This document shows positions 1 through 5,317 of a stretch of DNA of 9,335 nucleotides, one piece after another. The first letter of the stretch is position 1, and each line of letters starts with the position of its first letter. The position numbers and the translations under genes were made by a program. The DNA comes from Alphaproteobacteria bacterium. GTDB taxonomy: Bacteria > Pseudomonadota > Alphaproteobacteria > UBA8366. Below the pieces are notes generated by a model. The model saw only the letters and a list, made by a program, of their open reading frames with translations, made no database searches and was not told the origin of the DNA. The stretch spans positions 1 to 9,335 of the forward strand of contig JASLSL010000342.1 in NCBI GenBank assembly GCA_030743445.1, read 5' to 3'.

Positions 1-2
1 CC

Positions 3-563
3 GCGCCTTTCTTCGCCGACCGATCCGCGATGCGCGGCCATGCGACGCCCAGCATGGCCGAGGTCGAGGCCAGTTTGCCGCACCACGAGCGACAGCTGCA
101 TCTCATGCTGGGGTGGATCGAGGACGTCCTTGCCGACGGACGCAACCATCCGTCAGGCGAGAGGCCGCGCCTCTCGGACTTCGCCGTCTATCAACGGCTT
201 TGGTGGCTGAAGGCGCTTGAAGGCAAGGCGGCGCAGGCGCTCGATCTCTATCCGCGTATCCAGGCCTGGATGTCGCGCGTCGCCGAAATCGGTCACGGCA
301 AACGGACCGAGTTGACGCCGGACGAGGCGCTGGCGATCGGAAAAGATGCCACGCCGGCGCCGATACCGGCCGAGATCGAAGCCGACGGCCCGGCGCCCGG
401 CACATTCGTTGCCGTCGCGACCGAGGATTTCGCGCCCGATCCGGTGCAAGGCACGGTCGTCTATGCAACGCGGGATGAAATCGCGATCCGCCGCGACGAC
501 CCGCGGACCGGTGTCCTCCACGTCCACTTCCCGCGCCTCGGCTACGACGTGACTGCGCTTTAA
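3..563 (+). CDS. Glutathione S-transferase-like protein, C-terminal part (5' truncated by window edge)
   Basis: The reading frame is open from the first complete codon at base 3, so the ATG at 30 is most likely internal and the thioredoxin-like N-terminal domain lies outside the window. What remains resembles a GST C-terminal helical domain. The segment LSDFAVYQRLWWL (about 171-209) carries the Asp typical of the domain's N-capping region. The helix YPRIQAWMSRVAEIGHG (about 249-299) is typical of the end of bacterial GST-family proteins. About 67 residues follow (360-560), rich in beta-type residues and ending in HVHFPRLGYDV; this is an extra C-terminal module beyond a minimal GST. The substrate cannot be inferred, and glutathione-binding residues would be in the missing half. 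The TAA stop overlaps the stop of the convergent dioxygenase gene, so no terminator fits between them. The family call is fairly sure; the function is not. Confidence 0.75.
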   Translation, partial: APFFADRSAMRGHATPSMAEVEASLPHHERQLHLMLGWIEDVLADGRNHPSGERPRLSDFAVYQRLWWLKALEGKAAQALDLYPRIQAWMSRVAEIGHGKRTELTPDEALAIGKDATPAPIPAEIEADGPAPGTFVAVATEDFAPDPVQGTVVYATRDEIAIRRDDPRTGVLHVHFPRLGYDVTAL

Positions 564-1315
564 ATATTCTTGCGCTCGACCCCGGGCTGGCCGATCACGA
601 TGTCGAACACGCCGAGATCGGAGCCCGACTCGAACTTCGGGCCCGTCGACTTGAAGGGCACGATGACGCGTTGTCTCGCCTTCGGGTCCTTGATGCCCTG
701 CAACAGGAAATCCTCGTCGTTCAGCACCTCGCCGGCAAAATACATCTGCGTCGTCCAGACCTCCGACTTCGGCGGGAATATCGCGAAGTGGATGTGCGGC
801 GGCCTTATCCAGTTCGGGTTGTCCGGGTAGGCGCCCGGTTTGATCGAGCGGAACCGGTAGGCGCCGCTCGCGTTGCTTTTCGTGTGCCCGAAGCCGAAGA
901 AGTTCGGGTCGTCCGGCAGGTTGGCGTTGGCGTGGCGGGGATGGTTGTAACGGCCCCAGATATTGGCCTGCCAGATTTCCACCCGGGCCCCGGCGATCGG
1001 TTTGCCCGACGGGTCGAGCATCCGGCCCATGACGTGGATGATGTCGCCTTCCGCCGGCTCGGTTTTGCCCTTGTGGTAGACGAGGTCGTTGTCGACCGAG
1101 AGCGGCGGGAGGGGATGGTAGAATGGCCCGGCGGGCTGCATCGGTGTCGGCGGCAGCCATTTGGCGATCGCCGGATTGGCGGCCGCCGTCAATGCAGTCG
1201 CGCCGAGCGCGGCGGCCCCGCCGAGCAAACGACGTCGCGAAAGATCGGTTCTGTGCCGGTTCAAGTCCTCGATCCACCCTTCGTTGCGATTGCCGCCCGG
1301 TTGTCCCCATTTCAT
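560..1315 (-). CDS. Tat-exported intradiol ring-cleavage dioxygenase (protocatechuate 3,4-dioxygenase beta-like)
   Basis: This 251-residue protein belongs to the non-haem Fe(III) intradiol dioxygenases, which open catechol-type rings between the two hydroxyls using O2. All four expected iron ligands can be placed by comparison with PcaH: Tyr123 (in WGRYNH), Tyr163 (PGAYPD), His174 and His176 (RPPHIHF), with the catalytic Arg at 171. The N-terminus has a twin-arginine signal: SRRRLL at 26-31, a hydrophobic Ala/Leu stretch, and a likely cleavage site after AIA at 49-51. The folded iron enzyme should therefore act in the periplasm, unlike cytoplasmic PcaGH. No partner alpha subunit or other ring-cleavage gene is adjacent. 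The Shine-Dalgarno site before the ATG is weak, and a TTG 17 codons downstream is an alternative start that still keeps the signal. The substrate is unknown; catechol, protocatechuate or hydroxyquinol-like compounds are possible. Confidence 0.88.
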   Translation of the reverse strand: MKWGQPGGNRNEGWIEDLNRHRTDLSRRRLLGGAAALGATALTAAANPAIAKWLPPTPMQPAGPFYHPLPPLSVDNDLVYHKGKTEPAEGDIIHVMGRMLDPSGKPIAGARVEIWQANIWGRYNHPRHANANLPDDPNFFGFGHTKSNASGAYRFRSIKPGAYPDNPNWIRPPHIHFAIFPPKSEVWTTQMYFAGEVLNDEDFLLQGIKDPKARQRVIVPFKSTGPKFESGSDLGVFDIVIGQPGVERKNI

Positions 1316-1414
1316 GTTAGATCAAGCGATGACTTTTTTGGTGGCCAAACCGGCGAGATATCGAAAAAGTGATTGCGCTATGGAATCGGCGTCTCGGGGA
1401 ATTTCGGCCGCGTC

Positions 1415-2311
1415 ATGAATCTGGGTTACATCGGTAATCTTGCCCACCAATTGCGGCTCGTCCGCGAGCTTCCGCCGCGCTTGGTCTGGGCCAAGGTGCG
1501 GAAGCGGTTGCCGTGGACCGACAAGGCGCGGGTGCGGATCGACGAGGTATTGCACGACCCGTCCCAGATGCGTGCTGGGCGCATGCGCGAATTCCTGGAC
1601 GGCAACGAGGCCCTGCTCGAATCCGAGATCGGCTGGCCCCGACTCGATTTCAACGGCCGCCGGGTATTGGAAATCGGACCCGGCCCGCTCGGCGGCTGGG
1701 GTCCGCTGGCGATCTTCCGGGGCGCGGAGAGCTACCATGGCGTCGATCCGGACTGGATCGATGGCACGCTCGCCGACCGCAGGATCGAGACGGGATACCT
1801 GCGTCCCGTGCTCGACGATCTGGCGGCGCATTTCGGCGGCACGATGGATTTCGCCTCGTTCCGCGAGAGCCTCGCTCGGCGCCTGCACATCGCGCGTGGT
1901 GCGCTGGACGTGGCGAGCCTGCCCGACGCGGCCGAGATCGTTCTCTCCAACTCCTGCTTGGAACATATCGCGGACCTCGACCGGTCGATCTCGGCATTGG
2001 CTCGGCTGATGGCGCCGTCCGCGAGATTCCTGCACCTGGTCAATTTCGGCAATCATAGGGACAAGGACTGGCCCTTCACCCGCATCTACGACATGCCGCC
2101 GCGGCAGTACCGTCTGCGTTTCGGACCGCACATCAACTTGGCCCGCCCGTCCGACGTGATGGCCGGGTTCGCCAAAGCGGGTCTAAACTCCGTCCTGGTG
2201 CCGGTCGACCGCCGGCCGGATCTCGTCGAGGCGGTGCACCCGTACTGGAGCGAGCGCTACGATCGGGACGAGCTGGCGATCCGCACCGCGCTGGTCGTCA
2301 GCGGAGGATAG
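1415..2311 (+). CDS. Class I SAM-dependent methyltransferase
   Basis: This 298-residue protein has the Rossmann-type SAM-binding signature VLEIGPGP at residues 84-91, followed by an acidic strand end (HGVDPDW) expected to contact the SAM ribose. SNSCLEHI at 178-185 is the motif IV region often seen in methyltransferases with a CLEH or VLEH signature. HLVNFGNH (207-214) and RPSDVMAGFAKAGL (244-257) match the late strands and helix of the fold. There is no signal peptide or membrane segment, so it should be cytoplasmic. The acceptor substrate cannot be read from the sequence. I chose the ATG at 1415; the frame also opens at a TTG at 1373, but that extension is unlike a domain start. A GGGGA about 14 bases upstream of the ATG is a weak ribosome site. 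It is divergent from the dioxygenase gene and followed three bases later by a small gene. Confidence 0.8.
   Translation: MNLGYIGNLAHQLRLVRELPPRLVWAKVRKRLPWTDKARVRIDEVLHDPSQMRAGRMREFLDGNEALLESEIGWPRLDFNGRRVLEIGPGPLGGWGPLAIFRGAESYHGVDPDWIDGTLADRRIETGYLRPVLDDLAAHFGGTMDFASFRESLARRLHIARGALDVASLPDAAEIVLSNSCLEHIADLDRSISALARLMAPSARFLHLVNFGNHRDKDWPFTRIYDMPPRQYRLRFGPHINLARPSDVMAGFAKAGLNSVLVPVDRRPDLVEAVHPYWSERYDRDELAIRTALVVSGG
2303..2308 (+). promoter_or_regulatory. Strong Shine-Dalgarno site for the small downstream gene
   Basis: GGAGGA lies inside the last codons of the methyltransferase gene, six bases before the ATG at 2315. It fixes the start of the small protein and implies translational coupling to the methyltransferase. 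Confidence 0.75.
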
Positions 2312-2314
2312 GCG

Positions 2315-2545
2315 ATGGCGACCAGGCGCAAAGGATCGATCCTGATCGAGTTCGTGAAGATCGGGCGCTATATCAAGGTGTCGGCGGTCGACGAACGGAC
2401 CGGGATGGAGGCCTCGATCGTCGGCGATCCGAAGCGCAGCCAAAAGGCGCTCGAGGACGCCGCGGTCCGCAAGCTGCGCTACGTGATGAAAAAGTACGAA
2501 GATAACGGGGGTGCCGAAGGCGGCGGTCGCGGGGGACTGGTCTAG
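2315..2545 (+). CDS. Small conserved-type protein, possibly DUF6898 family
   Basis: This 76-residue protein has no recognised function. Residues 8-38 look like beta strands: SILIEFVKIGRYIKVSAVD, then a Thr-Gly turn and EASIVGDP. A basic helix follows (LEDAAVRKLRYVMKKYE), and the tail is Gly-rich and low-complexity. From memory, the pattern (EF..vGryvKV.AiD..TG.E.sivGp, then LrKL) matches a small alphaproteobacterial family that Pfam lists as a domain of unknown function (I believe DUF6898). I could not check this. There are no cysteines, signal peptide or membrane segment. The start is well fixed by the GGAGGA six bases upstream, and the gene begins three bases after the methyltransferase stop, so both are probably made from one mRNA. 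It ends just before a palindromic terminator-like element. The gene itself is convincing; its role is unknown. Confidence 0.72.
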   Translation: MATRRKGSILIEFVKIGRYIKVSAVDERTGMEASIVGDPKRSQKALEDAAVRKLRYVMKKYEDNGGAEGGGRGGLV

Positions 2546-2564
2546 CCCGGCAACCCGCCAAATT

Positions 2565-2585
2565 AAAAGGTGCCTGGCACCTTTT
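2565..2585. repeat. 21-bp palindrome, REP-like and/or bidirectional terminator
   Basis: AAAAGGTGCC and GGCACCTTTT form perfect 10-base arms around a single T. As RNA it would fold on either strand into a stem with a CCTGG-type loop, with T-rich sequence following on both sides (TTTTCTT on +, TTTTAATTT on -). It sits 20 bases after the stop of the small + strand gene and between two convergent genes, so a terminator role fits. From memory, the GGTGYCWGRCACC type of palindrome also recurs as dispersed REP elements and beside IS200-like (RAYT) transposases in many bacteria. No transposase is present here. The palindrome is certain; its role is inferred. Confidence 0.7.
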
Positions 2586-2590
2586 CTTAG

Positions 2591-2621
2591 AAAAGAAAAC
2601 CGGCCCGCAACAGGCCGGCTT
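2591..2621 (-). terminator. Rho-independent terminator of the mucR-like gene
   Basis: Read on the minus strand, this is AAGCCGGCC, a TGTTGCG loop, then GGCCGGTTT. It forms a stem of about nine pairs including one G-U, and runs directly into the T-tract TTTTCTTTT. It starts 29 bases past the TAA of the mucR-like gene, a canonical arrangement. On the plus strand the same stem is followed only by CTTATTC, so it should work mainly for the minus-strand gene. Confidence 0.8.
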
Positions 2622-2649
2622 ATTCGAGATTAGGCTCGAGCGGGTTCGA

Positions 2650-3087
2650 TTACATCGTTGCGGCACGCCGGCCCGACGAACGGCCGAGGCCGATCTTCTT
2701 GGCGAAAGCCGAGCGCTGCTTCGAATAGTTTGGCGCCACCATCGGATAGTCCGACGGCAGACCCCACTTCACCCGATATTCCTCCGGCGTCAGATTGTAG
2801 ACCGTGCGAAGATGGCGCTTCAGCATCTTCAGCTTCTTGCCGTCTTCGAGACAGACGATGTAGTCCGGTGTGATCGACCGGCGAACGGGCACCGCCGCCT
2901 TGCGCGCGCGCGCCTCGGCGTCCCCAACCGCGCCGTTGACCCTGTTTAGCGTCCCGTAGACCGTATTGATGACGTCCGGAATCTGCGCCGTTGAAAGTAC
3001 ATTATTTCCGAGATAAGCGGAAACGATTTCGGTCGTCATGCGCAGGATGTCTTCGGACGTCGCTTTATTTGTTGTCCCTTGGCTCAT
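2650..3087 (-). CDS. mucR: MucR/Ros-family transcriptional regulator with altered zinc-finger ligands
   Basis: This 145-residue cytoplasmic DNA-binding protein belongs to the Ros/MucR family, which controls exopolysaccharide, motility, cell-cycle or virulence genes in alphaproteobacteria and usually represses its own promoter. The N-terminal half (about 10-55) matches the family's oligomerisation region. The zinc-finger-like domain spans about 75-130, with the family signature TPEEYRVKWGLPSDYPMVAP at 100-119 and a KKIGLG basic tail. Residue numbers coincide with Ros, where zinc is held by Cys79, Cys82, His92 and His97. Here these positions are Cys79, Asp82, His92 and Tyr97, so classical C2H2 zinc binding is unlikely. 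Some Mesorhizobium homologues are known to fold without zinc. The ATG at 3087 gives the usual family start (MS...). The gene reads away from rpiB, out of an AT-rich control region, and ends at a good terminator. Family call is firm; the target genes are unknown. Confidence 0.93.
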   Translation of the reverse strand: MSQGTTNKATSEDILRMTTEIVSAYLGNNVLSTAQIPDVINTVYGTLNRVNGAVGDAEARARKAAVPVRRSITPDYIVCLEDGKKLKMLKRHLRTVYNLTPEEYRVKWGLPSDYPMVAPNYSKQRSAFAKKIGLGRSSGRRAATM

Positions 3088-3138
3088 TACTGCCCACCCA
3101 GTAAATTTGTTATTACTACAGATTCATTTGCATAATTC

Positions 3139-3199
3139 ATTCTTTGAGTCAACTTTAGTGGGTAAAATTTCCAATATTTAGTTCTTTTGACTCAAGAAT
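3139..3199. repeat. Inverted pair of TTGACTCAA-type elements
   Basis: ATTCTTTGAGTCAA (3139-3152) and TTGACTCAAGAAT (3187-3199) are inverted copies of each other, differing by one inserted T. Each core (TTGAGTCAA at 3144-3152, TTGACTCAA at 3187-3195) is itself a TTGA-N-TCAA dyad. The core centres, 3148 and 3191, are 43 bp apart, close to four helical turns. They face outward, one toward mucR and one toward rpiB. An operator role is inferred. Confidence 0.5.
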
Positions 3200-3230
3200 C
3201 CGAGTATAGAAACTCCGATTGTTTAAATTT

Positions 3231-3250
3231 AGGCACAATATATATTGCCT
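3231..3250. repeat. AT palindrome CAATATATATTG within a longer imperfect dyad
   Basis: CAATATATATTG at 3236-3247 is a perfect 12-bp palindrome. The flanks AGG(CA) and CCT extend it to 20 bases if a two-base bulge is allowed. It is rich in T-A steps, which MucR-family binding sites favour. It also contains a possible -10 (TATATT, 3241-3246) with TTGTTT 16 bases upstream on the plus strand. Function is inferred and uncertain. Confidence 0.4.
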
Positions 3251-3260
3251 TTCCGCAAAC

Positions 3261-3283
3261 GTAACCCAAGATAAAGTGGTTAC
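3261..3283. repeat. GTAACC-N11-GGTTAC inverted repeat
   Basis: Perfect six-base arms at 3261-3266 and 3278-3283 are separated by 11 bases, with arm centres 17 bp apart. This spacing suits a dimeric DNA-binding protein better than an RNA hairpin. It lies about 150 bases upstream of the proposed rpiB promoter. No regulator can be named. Confidence 0.35.
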
Positions 3284-3411
3284 ATGGCTATTGCTTGCCT
3301 GTTCATGCGCATCGCCTTGATTATCTGTTTTCTATTGCCCGGGATGATTTCGATTGCCGCCGCTGGCGGTCGATGCGCGGTGACGCCGAAATTAGCCGAC
3401 CTTGTGGCGTG

Positions 3412-3441
3412 TTGGCATGCATCCGCGACATATGGTATAAA
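3412..3441 (+). promoter_or_regulatory. Sigma-70-type extended -10 promoter for the rpiB operon
   Basis: TTGGCA (3412-3417) and TATAAA (3436-3441) are each one base off consensus, with an 18-base spacer. TG at 3433-3434 adds an extended -10 element. Transcription would begin near 3448, giving a leader of roughly 60 bases before the rpiB ATG. This is the best promoter match I found in the window, and it would drive the eight-gene operon. Confidence 0.6.
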
Positions 3442-3510
3442 ATGCCGCCCGTTCGGGAGAATCGTTCGATATCGGTCCGTTCGGCGTTGCGTGTCGGGAG
3501 TAGCCCTGCG

Positions 3511-3945
3511 ATGGCTTCGGAAATTATTGTGATTGCTTCCGATCACGCCGGTTTCGAAATGAAGTCCGCGCTGAAGGAAACGTTGACTGAAATGGGGTAC
3601 GAAGTGCTCGATTTGGGGACCGACACGGCGGATTCGGTCGATTATCCGGATTATGCCGAGGCGCTGTCGGAAGCCCTGGGCGACGGCCGCGCGGCGCGCG
3701 GAGTCCTCGTCTGCGGCACCGGCATCGGCATGACCATCGCCGCCAATCGCCACAAACACGTGCGCGCGGCGCTGTGTCACGATACGACCGACGCCCGCTT
3801 TTCGCGCCAGCACAACGACGCCAACGTGCTCGCCATCGGGGCGCGCACCACCGGGACCGAGTCCGCGATCGACTGCCTGAAGACGTTTCTCGAGACCGAG
3901 TTCGAGGGCGGTCGGCACGAACGCCGCGTCGCCAAGATGTCCTGA
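3511..3945 (+). CDS. rpiB: Ribose-5-phosphate isomerase B
   Basis: RpiB interconverts ribose 5-phosphate and ribulose 5-phosphate in the non-oxidative pentose phosphate pathway; ribulose 5-phosphate is also the RibB substrate encoded later in this operon. The 144-residue length is normal for the family. Visible signatures are ASDHAGFEMK (9-18, with Asp11 and His12), VCGTGIGM (67-74, with catalytic Cys68 and Thr70 of the anion hole) and SRQHND (98-103, with His101 for ring opening), plus EGGRHERRV near the end. The frame is open further upstream to 3295, but the ATG at 3511 gives the standard start (MASEIIVIASDHAG). It has GGGAG about ten bases upstream and lies downstream of a good promoter. 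glyA follows after 29 bases, a pairing common in alphaproteobacteria. Confidence 0.95.
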   Translation: MASEIIVIASDHAGFEMKSALKETLTEMGYEVLDLGTDTADSVDYPDYAEALSEALGDGRAARGVLVCGTGIGMTIAANRHKHVRAALCHDTTDARFSRQHNDANVLAIGARTTGTESAIDCLKTFLETEFEGGRHERRVAKMS

Positions 3946-3974
3946 TTTCAACCGACCAGGGAATTGTTACGATC

Positions 3975-5285
3975 ATGGCCCAATCGAATACGGCCCCCGA
4001 ATTTTCCGAATTCGACCAGTTATTCCAGGCCGACCTCGCCGAGGCCGATCCGGAAATCTTCTCCGCGATCCGCGGCGAGCTCGACCGACAACGCGATCAG
4101 ATCGAGCTGATCGCCTCCGAGAACATCGTCTCCAAGGCGGTCTTGCAGGCGACGGGCTCGGTGATGACCAACAAATACGCCGAAGGCTATGTGGGTCGGC
4201 GCTACTATGGTGGATGCGATTGGGTGGACGTCGCCGAGCGGCTCGCCATCGAGCGCGCAACGCAACTGTTCGAATGCGGCTTCGCCAACGTACAGCCGCA
4301 TTCGGGCACGCAGGCCAATTTCGCCGTCTACAAGGCGTTGCTGAAGCCGGGCGACGTCCTGCTCGGCATGTCGCTCGCCGCCGGCGGGCATTTGACCCAC
4401 GGCGCGCCGCCGAGCCAATCCGGCCAGTGGTTCGAACCGGTCCAATATGGCGTCAGGCGTGACGACTCGCTGATCGACTACGACGAGGCCGCGGCGCTCG
4501 CTTTGGCCCACAAGCCGAAGCTGATCGTCGCCGGCGGCTCGGCCTATTCGCGGATCATCGACTTCGAGCGCTTCCGCGAGATCGCCGATTCCGTCGGTGC
4601 CTACCTGATGGTCGACGCGGCGCATTTCGCCGGCCTCATCGCCGGCAAGGCGCATCCCAACCCGTTCCCGCATGCTCACGTGGTCACCGCGACGACTCAC
4701 AAGACCCTGCGTGGCGCCCGCGGCGGCTTGATCCTGACCGACGACCAAGAGCTCGCCAAGAAGATCGATTCAGCGATCTTCCCCGGCACCCAGGGCGGGC
4801 CGATGATGCATGTCATCGCCGCCAAGGCGGTCGGGCTCGGCGAGGCGCTGCAGCCCGAGTTCCGGGCCTACGCGCAGGCCGTGGTCGACAACGCCCGGAC
4901 CCTGGCCGCGACGTTGGAGGAGGGCGGGCTCGACATCGTCTCGGGCGGCACCGATACGCACTTGGTTCTGGTCGATCTGCGCCCCAAGGGCCTGACCGGC
5001 AAACAGGTCGAGCAGAGCCTCGAGCGCGCCGGCCTGACCTGCAACAAGAACGCCATTCCGTTCGATCCCGAAACGCCGGCGGTGACATCCGGCATTCGGT
5101 TCGGCTCGCCGGCCGGGACCAGCCGCGGCTTCGGCCAGGCGGAATTCCGGCAGATCGGGGAATGGATCATCGAGACCCTCGACGGGCTTTCGGCCGACGG
5201 TGACGCCAACGTCGCCGTTGAGAACGCGGTCCGCCAGAAGGTGTCGGAGCTGTGCAACCGGTTCCCGATCTATCGGGACATGTAA
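3975..5285 (+). CDS. glyA: Serine hydroxymethyltransferase
   Basis: GlyA is a cytoplasmic PLP enzyme that converts serine and tetrahydrofolate to glycine and 5,10-methylene-tetrahydrofolate, the main one-carbon source for purines, thymidylate and methionine. The 436-residue product is full length. Signatures include IELIASENIV (43-52), NKYAEGYVGRRYYGG (66-80, with Glu70 acting in folate-dependent catalysis), VDAAHFAGL (213-221, Asp214 and His217 contacting PLP) and TTHKTLRGARGG (240-251, with Lys243 as the PLP lysine). FPGTQGGP (269-276) and SGIRFGSPA (372-380, Arg375 for substrate carboxylate) follow. The frame is open upstream inside rpiB, but the ATG at 3975 matches the usual family start and has AGGGA about 12 bases before it. 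nrdR follows after 32 bases. No key residue is missing. Confidence 0.97.
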   Translation: MAQSNTAPEFSEFDQLFQADLAEADPEIFSAIRGELDRQRDQIELIASENIVSKAVLQATGSVMTNKYAEGYVGRRYYGGCDWVDVAERLAIERATQLFECGFANVQPHSGTQANFAVYKALLKPGDVLLGMSLAAGGHLTHGAPPSQSGQWFEPVQYGVRRDDSLIDYDEAAALALAHKPKLIVAGGSAYSRIIDFERFREIADSVGAYLMVDAAHFAGLIAGKAHPNPFPHAHVVTATTHKTLRGARGGLILTDDQELAKKIDSAIFPGTQGGPMMHVIAAKAVGLGEALQPEFRAYAQAVVDNARTLAATLEEGGLDIVSGGTDTHLVLVDLRPKGLTGKQVEQSLERAGLTCNKNAIPFDPETPAVTSGIRFGSPAGTSRGFGQAEFRQIGEWIIETLDGLSADGDANVAVENAVRQKVSELCNRFPIYRDM

Positions 5286-5317
5286 CGACGTTCGTTTGAG
5301 GGGAGGAGGGCTATCCA

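Larger units (their letters stand above)
3088..3283. promoter_or_regulatory. AT-rich divergent control region between mucR and rpiB
   Basis: No convincing gene lies between 3088 and 3510. By direct count, 3121-3240 is 36/120 G+C (30%), against about 60% in a sampled stretch of glyA. T-A steps are frequent (TTTAAATTT, ATATATAT, AATATTTA). MucR-type proteins are known to bind degenerate AT-rich DNA and to regulate their own genes, so this is the natural place for an autoregulatory site. I could not pick a single convincing -35/-10 pair for mucR; TTGACT-like hexamers exist on both strands but without a good -10 at normal spacing. The region contains three distinct dyads, listed separately. Confidence 0.6.

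Noticed and set aside
153..1310. 385-residue open frame on the minus strand over the dioxygenase and GST genes
   Set aside because: It is a high-GC shadow frame, Arg/Gly-rich and without domain signatures, whereas the dioxygenase frame has all catalytic residues.
1316..1414. Promoters between the divergent dioxygenase and methyltransferase genes
   Set aside because: I looked on both strands and found no -35/-10 pair with acceptable spacing; only weak AT stretches are present.
1373..1414. TTG start extending the methyltransferase by 14 residues
   Set aside because: The added residues (RYGIGVSGNFGRV) resemble no part of the fold; the ATG at 1415 begins a natural polar/helical N-terminus, though the ribosome site for either start is weak.
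3187..3210. TTGACT / TATAGA as a sigma-70 promoter
   Set aside because: The spacer is only 12 bases, too short for a normal -35/-10 pair.
3231..3249. Possible sigma-54 promoter (GGCAC ... TTGC)
   Set aside because: The GG to GC distance is 15 bases here, while the -24/-12 pattern needs 12.
3295..3510. 72-residue N-terminal extension of RpiB in the same frame
   Set aside because: The family starts at the MASEIIVIASDHAG segment; the extension is unlike any RpiB part and lies over the extended -10 promoter.
3284..3532. 82-residue reading frame with a signal-peptide-like N-terminus upstream of rpiB
   Set aside because: It has no clear ribosome site, the part after the hydrophobic stretch is Arg/Cys-rich and domain-less, and it runs through the proposed rpiB promoter and into rpiB in another frame.
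5286..5317. Riboswitch or leader before nrdR, and FMN riboswitch before ribD or ribBX
   Set aside because: The gaps are 32 bases or fewer, or genes overlap; there is no room for an FMN aptamer anywhere in the rib cluster.
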